A stretch of 64,000 nucleotides of DNA from Pelecanus crispus. Lineage: Eukaryota > Chordata > Aves > Pelecaniformes > Pelecanidae. Position numbers and translations under genes: made by a program. Below the pieces are notes generated by a model. The model worked only from the letters and a program-made list of their open reading frames with translations, did no database searches and was not told the origin of the DNA. Position 1 is the stretch's first letter. Each line of letters begins with the position of its first letter. The stretch covers positions 1,932,001 through 1,996,000 of the forward strand of contig NC_134643.1 in NCBI RefSeq assembly GCF_030463565.1, read 5' to 3'. Below, one piece after another: positions 58,601-64,000 of the stretch.

Positions 58601-61600
58601 CACTAAGAGGCACAAAGGAGCTCTGCAGTGCAGAGTGTGAACAGCGAAGCATGCCACTAATCCAGGCAATGCAAACACTCCACGGTGACGAACTCTGTAA
58701 GTCTGACTGTTAGATGCCTTCTGAAGAAGGACGTGAAACATTTTGCACTGCTTTAGGGATCTGTCCAGGCAAGGACAGATCATCTTACCTGGGTGAGGTA
58801 GTAGACATGGGTGCGAGGCACTGAGAGGAGGGTATTGACAGCGCCTCGGAAGGTATAGATCTGCTGGTGAGGGTCTCCTATGAGGATTATGCCGCATGTC
58901 TGTGACAGCACAACATCCACGATGGCTGCAGGAAAACATCGGAAAATTAAGGGGGAGCCTGCTCATAAACCAAGAGCGAGCTGTACAATATCTCTTGCCT
59001 GTAGAGAGGCAAGATCTCTTGCCTGATGACTCACAGCATTTAAGAAGGGGTCAACACAGCTGCAGGAGACAAGTTGGGGAGAAGCAAAGGGAAGTGCACA
59101 GCTGACTGGGAGCTCTACAAACATTCTCCCACTATTTGTCTGATGGTATTTTTACCTGGAGTGTAGCACCACAGCATCTTAATCCCACATTTGTGAGCCC
59201 AGCACAATTCCACCACCCATCCCCAGTGACCCAGATGTGCTACATGTGTGCGCACTGACTCTGCACACCTCAGTAAGCTCTTTGGTCCACTTCAACCAAT
59301 CCTGCCCAAGTCTCAGTCATGCTGGCAGAGCAACCGCTTGCATCGCACACAGCTGTGAAGGCACAGCCAAAGCCCTGCAAGACCAGGTCTCCAGTGAGTA
59401 CAGGTGGGAGATAGAATCATAGAATCGTTTACGTTGGAAAAGACCTTTAAGATCATCCAGTCCAACCATTAACCCACACTACCAAGTCTACTCTAAGCCA
59501 ATCAAGGGTAGACTAGACTAAACCATGTCCCAAAGTGCCACATCTACCCGTTTTTTGAACGCTTCCAGGGATGGGGACTCCACCACCTCTCTGGGCAGCC
59601 TGTTCCAATGCTTGACCACCCTTTCCGTAAAGAAATTTTTCCTAATTTCCAACCTAAACCTCCCCTGGCGCAGCTTAAGCCCATTACCTCTCGTCCTATC
59701 GCTAACTACATGGGAGAAGAGACCAACACCCACCTCACTACACTCTCGTGTCAGGCAGTTGTAGAGAGCGATAAGGTCTCCCCTCAGCCTCCTCTTCTCC
59801 AGGCTAAACAATCCCAGTTCCCTCAGCCGCTCCCCATCAGCCCTGTGCTCCAGACCCTTCCCCAGCTCCGTTGCCCTTCTCTGGACATGCTCCAGCACCT
59901 CAATGTCCTTCTTCTATTGAGGGGCCCAAAACTGGACACAGCATTCCAGGTGCGGCCTCACCAGTGCCGAGTACAGGAGCATAATCACCTCCCTGCTCCT
60001 GCTGGCCACACTATTCCTGACACAAGCCAGGATGCTGTTGGCCTTCTTGGCCACCTGGGCACACTGCTGGCTCATGTTCAGCCGGCTGTCAACCAACACC
60101 CTTAGATCCTTTTCGGCCAGGCAGCTTTCCAGCCACTCTTCCCCAAGTCTGGAGCGCTGCATGGGGTTGTTGCGACCCAAGTGCAGGACCTGGCACTTGG
60201 CCTTGTTGAACCTCATACAGTTGGCCTCGGCCCATCGGTCCAGCCTGTCCAGGTCCCTCTGCAGGGCCATCCTACCCTCCAGCAGATCGACACTCCCACC
60301 CAACTTGGTGTCATCTGCAGACTTACTGAGGGTGCACTCAATCCCCTCATCCAGATCATCGATAAAGATATTAAACAAGTCTGGCCCCAGTACTGAGCCC
60401 TGGGGAACACCGCTGGTGACCGGCTGCCAACTGGACTTAACTCCATTCACCACTACTCTCTGGGCTCGGCCACCCAACCAGTTTTTTACCCAGTGAAGAC
60501 TACGCCCATCCAAGCCATGAGCTGCCAGCTTCCCAAGGAGAGTATTGTGGGAGATGGTGTCAAAAGCTTTGCTAAAAAGTCCAGGTAAATGACATCCACA
60601 GCCTTTCCATCATCTACCAGGTGGGTCACCAGGTCATAAAAGGAGATCAGGTTGGTCAAGCAGGACCTGCCTTTCATGAACCCATGCTGGCTGGGCCTGA
60701 TCCCCTGGTTGACCTGCACTTGCCTGTTGAGTGCACTCAATATGAACCGCTCCATAATCTTCCCCGGCACCGAGGTCAGGCTGACAGGCCTGTAGTTCCC
60801 CGGGTCCTCCTTCCGGCCCTTCTTGTAGATGGGCGTCACGTTGGCAAGCCTCCAGTCATCAGGGACCTCCCCTTTTAACCAGGACTGCTGATGCACATGT
60901 ACTTTTGTAACCTGCTTACAAGCTGCCTTACTGAATTTGCAAGGATCTGGAACCTAGCAGTGGGTCAGTTATAATGTTACAGCTGAGGGGCAGAATTTTT
61001 TTTAATTGTGTTACTTCTCACACACCCCTGAGCGCATGAACATCCTCTCTGTAAAGTGCTTAAGAAGGCTGCAGCTCTGTCTCCTGTCACCGCTCACCTG
61101 GAGTGCAGTCCTGCGCTTCATCGACAAAAATGGCATCGTATCCTGAGAGCTGAGGCTTGCTGAGCTGCCAAAGTTTCAAATAGCCTGAGAGAAAGAACAA
61201 GGCATATCAGTGAGAGGGTAATTTTCTCATCATAAAACACCATGATCTTTAAAACCAGTCCATTTAAAAAAAATGTTTCTGGCCCTACTTATTGCTTGGA
61301 ATTTGCATGACATTTGGAGGGGTTGCAAAAATCTCTCTTGCTCCCAGATGTTGCTCTGTCTCCCTCGGCTGTATGAAGGATGAAAAAAACCCAACCCAAA
61401 ACAACCTGACTGCACTTGAGGAAGGCAGCTATGCTGATGACTCCAAAACTCTTAATGCAGAAAGAAAATTACAAGAAAGAAAGTTTTCCCCATTATGAAC
61501 CACCTCTGGCAGGATCTGCACACATGCTAAGAAGCAAGAGGAAAGGACATGCCGGCAGCAGCAAGGAACAAACACTTGCTGTTAGCACTCGTCTCGCCTG

Positions 61601-63019
61601 TTATTTCTATGATTTTGCTGCCAGTCACACACAGCTGAATAGTTCCACCATCTTCTGAGGCCAAACAGGAAAAATTAACAAACTTCCAGCCTTTGGGCCT
61701 GTTTTGAGCTCCCTGCTGAGCTAGTAGCAGAAGAACCCGAATTTTATGCTTTTTGATGCTCATTCCTGGTACACAGCCAGAAGAAAGAAGTATTAATCTG
61801 TTCAGTTTTCTACTGCAGCTCTTCATCTGAAGGCTATTTGACATCTGTCCTCTCTTACCATCAGAAGTTATCTTGTAATTCTTCTCTACGTCTCCATCCA
61901 GCTTCTTCATGTTGTGCCATATCTCTTTTGCCTCTTTCATGACGATCTAGAAAGAGAAAACAGAAGGGTCTGAATAGATCGCTTTGAGCAGAAAAACAGC
62001 CCAGGCACAGCAGATCTTGAAAGGCTTCTCTGAAGCCTTTCTCCTACTTCTCTTCTGTGTCACCACCAGTTAACTGCCTCAACACGGTCTTTTCCAAATG
62101 CAGCCCCCTGAAAAGAACATTTCTTTGGCTCAGCTATTAGGACAGTATAATACAAGACCCCCTAACTTCTGCACATTAACACTTTGTGTTTATTTTGGCT
62201 TCTCTGGCCATCTTGCAAGGTGCTTAAAGGTATTTAATATTTTGAGGCTGTCAATTCATTCCTGCCAGAAATAACAACTGCAAACTGGATTTCTGCTAGC
62301 TGGGCTGGGTCTGATCAGATGCGATCAATGCGGAGCAGAAAGGCCAATTTTCTCCGCAACTCCAGCCCATGTTGCTTGCAATGTCAGTGCTGTCCTTTAA
62401 GTGTTGCTAAGATGTTTGTACTCTAAATGAGAATTTTGGGGTTTGGCTCTGTGTATTAAAATGACTACAAAAATGTTTATTGCCTTTACATGTAATATCA
62501 CAATGCCATTCAGGCACTATATAAATGCAATGTCTTCTCTTTTCCTTGTAGGGAGGAAATATCTGCGCTGAGCAGAGACAGTGATACTCTCCTCTCTAGA
62601 AACCAGCTGTGCGAACGGGGAGAACAAACAGGCCCCAGTTTCTTTGGATTTGTCACCAGAGGAAAAAAATATTTTGACAGTCAGTTCTTAGAGCTGAAGC
62701 ACAAATACCTGTGAGCTATGAGAAATGTGGGATAATTACAGCCCCTTCTAAACCTTGTAGCCCAAGTCTTGCTTCATCTCAGATACTCACTTCCTTTTCT
62801 ACTTGACTGACAGGTCTTGTCTCACCATGAGTATTTTTAAAACAAATAGGAATGTGCTCTTCACAGATCTCTTCATCTGAAGAAGCAAAAAAGTTTTCAA
62901 GGGTCTGCTTGACTGTTTTCCCTCTTATGAACAGAGATTGTCCTTTGCGGTTCTGGATAAGGAAACTCACGGAGTAAACCGACATCTTGGAGAAGTTCAG
63001 CTTGCCTTTTTCTTTATAG
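46677..63019 (-). CDS. FBH1: F-box DNA helicase 1, eleven internal/3' exons
   Basis: FBH1 (FBXO18) is a 3'-5' UvrD-type SF1 helicase that acts in an SCF ubiquitin ligase and removes RAD51 from single-stranded DNA. Minus-strand exons in order: 62791-63019, 61859-61946, 61098-61184, 58789-58925, 54800-54899, 54503-54624, 52742-52817, 50440-50637, 49677-49802, 48924-49030, 46677-46811. All have AG/GT and all junctions are in phase. Landmarks: motif [12 protein letters not shown]; motif [16 protein letters not shown]; motif [12 protein letters not shown]; motif [12 protein letters not shown]; motif [13 protein letters not shown]; then a Cys-containing C-terminal segment ([11 protein letters not shown]). 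The F-box, Walker A and 5' exons lie beyond 64000, and the last coding exon was not found. The convergent arrangement with IL15RA matches human 10p15. Confidence 0.93.
47635..48858 (+). mobile_element. Solo LTR of the 1.2 kb family (copy 2), in FBH1 intron
   Basis: Plus-oriented partner of 16593-17813. It starts CGTGGCAAGGTTTTGG and ends in CAGGGTCAGCCTGCCACA, with a TATTTAAGAAGGGG box near 47802-47815 and an AATAAATTAAACTG signal near 48669. It carries the same internal tandem array at about 48185-48410. It lies antisense to FBH1 between the two last identified exons. No clear target duplication is visible. Confidence 0.8.
48924..49030 (-). CDS. FBH1: FBH1 exon with helicase motif VI
   Basis: Reads [20 protein letters not shown] and then [15 protein letters not shown]. 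The arginine in VTRAKK is the expected arginine finger. The exon lies only about 65 bp from the LTR copy that ends at 48858. Confidence 0.93.
49677..49802 (-). CDS. FBH1: FBH1 exon with helicase motif V
   Basis: Reads [20 protein letters not shown] then FVKVPG. Acceptor GGTTACAG, donor ATTG|GTAAGG. The split Asp codons at both ends close correctly with the neighbouring exons. Confidence 0.93.
51317..52313 (-). mobile_element. CR1 LINE in FBH1 intron
   Basis: Minus-oriented, tail AATCATAGAATCATAGAATC at 51317. The coding remnant runs from the [17 protein letters not shown] region through [14 protein letters not shown]-type and [10 protein letters not shown] blocks. It is truncated within RT near 52313. 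Confidence 0.93.
52818..54502. other. FBH1 intron, no repeat recognised
   Basis: AT-rich intron between the exons at 54503-54624 and 52742-52817. No other feature is seen. Confidence 0.6.
55112..55682 (-). mobile_element. 5'-truncated CR1 LINE in FBH1 intron
   Basis: Minus-oriented, 3' tail at 55112 (CAGAATCATAGAAACTTTAGG). It encodes the ORF2 C-terminal third, open from about 55682 down to the [17 protein letters not shown] end. Confidence 0.93.
56509..56919 (+). other. Hydrophobic open frame in the retroviral leader
   Basis: 136 codons between the primer-binding site and the gag remnant, strongly hydrophobic with several possible membrane segments (for example [20 protein letters not shown]). 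I do not recognise it as a known retroviral protein. It may be a leader ORF specific to this family or a chance frame in a T-rich leader. Confidence 0.35.
57355..57390. repeat. (GAG)n trinucleotide tract in the retroviral remnant
   Basis: About 11 GAG/GGA units that encode a glutamate run in the sense frame. Confidence 0.9.
58789..58925 (-). CDS. FBH1: FBH1 exon with helicase motif III
   Basis: Reads [20 protein letters not shown] and then [13 protein letters not shown]. The acceptor is TTTTCCTGCAG and the donor CCCAG|GTAAG. The following intron carries an endogenous retrovirus that begins about 200 bp from the donor. Confidence 0.94.
59413..60893 (-). mobile_element. CR1 LINE, about 1.5 kb, in FBH1 intron
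   Basis: Minus-oriented. It holds RT sequence from [20 protein letters not shown] onward, [41 protein letters not shown] and the C-terminal block, then a tail at 59413. It carries the same two-base insertion after YLDF (near 60578) as the copy at 33118. Confidence 0.94.
61098..61184 (-). CDS. FBH1: FBH1 exon with helicase motif II (Walker B)
   Basis: Reads [20 protein letters not shown] followed by EAQDCTP; the DEAQD acidic pair binds magnesium for ATP hydrolysis. The upstream exon 61859-61946 ([17 protein letters not shown]) joins in phase through a split glycine codon. Confidence 0.92.
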
Positions 63020-63396
63020 CTGTGCCACGGATGACAAAAAATAAGTGAGACATGTTGAAACATATGAAAAGCCTACTGGAAAAGCAAGCTCATTTTTGCT
63101 TCTGTTGCACAATAACACTTGCAGAAGCTCTGTTTTATATACCCACTTTGACCTAGTAATGGAATATCTTTAAAATCTACACATACTTATCCTCACTGTA
63201 TTCCTGGTGGAAGCACAAACTTGTTAATTTTATAGATTTTACAGATGAAAAGTTGAGCCAGAGAGATATTCCCATCATTCAGCCCTGCAATTACAGATTG
63301 TTTTCAGAGCCAAGTAAGGGGATTCCCCTCTTCTTCCATGTTGTGGCTCATTTTCCCTTCTGTCTGCAGTTCAGACGTGCCAATGTAATTGGTGAA
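63020..63396. other. FBH1 intron, no feature recognised
   Basis: Sequence 5' of the exon at 62791-63019. No further exon was identified before the window ends. Confidence 0.5.
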
Positions 63397-64000
63397 CAGA
63401 ATAGAATACAATAGACCATTTCAGTTGGAAGGGACCTACAGTGATAGAATCATAGAATTGTTTAGGCTGGAAAAGACCTTTAAGATCATCGAGTCCAAGC
63501 ATTAACTTATCTAGTCCAACTGCCTGACCAATCCAGGGCTGACCAAGGGTTAAAGCATGTTATTGAGAGTTGTCTAAGTGCCTCTTAAACACTGACAGGC
63601 TTGGGGCACTGACCACCTCTCTGTTCTAGTGTTTGACCACCCTCATGGTAAAGAAATGCTTCCTAATGTCCAGTCTAAACCTGCCCTGATGCAGCTTTGA
63701 GCCACTCCCATGTGTCCTGTCCCTGGATCCCAGGGAGAAGAGCTCAGCTCCTCCCTCTCCATGTCCCCTCCTCAGGAAGCTGTAGAGAGCAACGAGGTCA
63801 CCCCTCAGCCTCCTTTTCTCCAAGCTAGACAAGCCCGAAGTCCTTAGCTGCTCCTTGTAGGACATTCCTTCCAGCCCTTTCACCAGCTTTGTTGCCCTCC
63901 TCTGGATGCATTCAAGGACCTTAACATCCTTCTTAAATTGCAGGGCCCAGAACTGCACACAGTACTCAAAGTGAGGCTGCACCAACGCTGAATATAGCGG
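63397..64000 (-). mobile_element. Older CR1 LINE at the window edge
   Basis: Minus-oriented copy with two successive tails (CATTTCAGTTGGAAGGGACC at about 63418; ATAGAATCATAGAATTG at about 63445). The ORF2 C-terminal reading ([20 protein letters not shown], then [17 protein letters not shown]) continues past 64000. It is diverged from the main subfamily in this window. Confidence 0.9.

Overview
This is a vertebrate nuclear window, almost certainly from a bird. Genes are split into short exons with GT/AG introns. The dispersed repeats are CR1 LINEs with the ATTCTATG-type 3' tail, and there are several endogenous-retrovirus LTRs of two or three families. There are no Alu/L1-type repeats and no bacterial gene organisation. 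Exons were called by eye from splice sites, reading phase and recalled vertebrate protein families; no search was run.

Layout. (1) 56-9706, minus strand: the first ten coding exons of COPG2 (coatomer gamma-2), all joining in phase, with a CpG-rich promoter at about 9707-9970 and a perfect (GACT)n microsatellite just upstream. (2) 13602-14833, minus strand: two phase-compatible exons that look like TSGA13, which in human also sits directly upstream of COPG2 on the same strand. (3) About 16.6-34.3 kb: no gene recognised. It is filled with CR1 fragments, five solo or truncated LTRs of one TGTCCTGG-type or other family and one copy of a 1.2 kb LTR family. (4) 35380-41982, plus strand: a complete seven-exon IL15RA gene (signal peptide, one sushi domain, Ser/Thr/Pro-rich stalk, transmembrane segment, short tail). 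It is preceded by an extreme C-rich minisatellite and has two more minisatellites in intron 1. (5) 46677-63019, minus strand: eleven exons of FBH1 (F-box DNA helicase 1), covering helicase motif II to motif VI and part of the C-terminus. The 5' part of the gene lies beyond the window. IL15RA and FBH1 are convergent, as in human.

The main genomic point is the junction between two blocks that are on different human chromosomes: COPG2-TSGA13 (human 7q32) and IL15RA-FBH1 (human 10p15). In human, IL15RA is followed by IL2RA; here that side carries the TSGA13-COPG2 block, so a rearrangement junction (or an assembly join) lies in the repeat-rich stretch between about 14.8 and 35.4 kb.

The genes do not form one pathway. 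COPG2 acts in COPI vesicle transport, IL15RA in cytokine presentation, FBH1 in recombination control, and TSGA13 has no established function. I saw no CRISPR array, operon or obvious new molecular system. The points most worth following up are the junction, the repeat-laden IL15RA 5' region, the shared defects of the local CR1 subfamily, and the paired, inverted LTRs.
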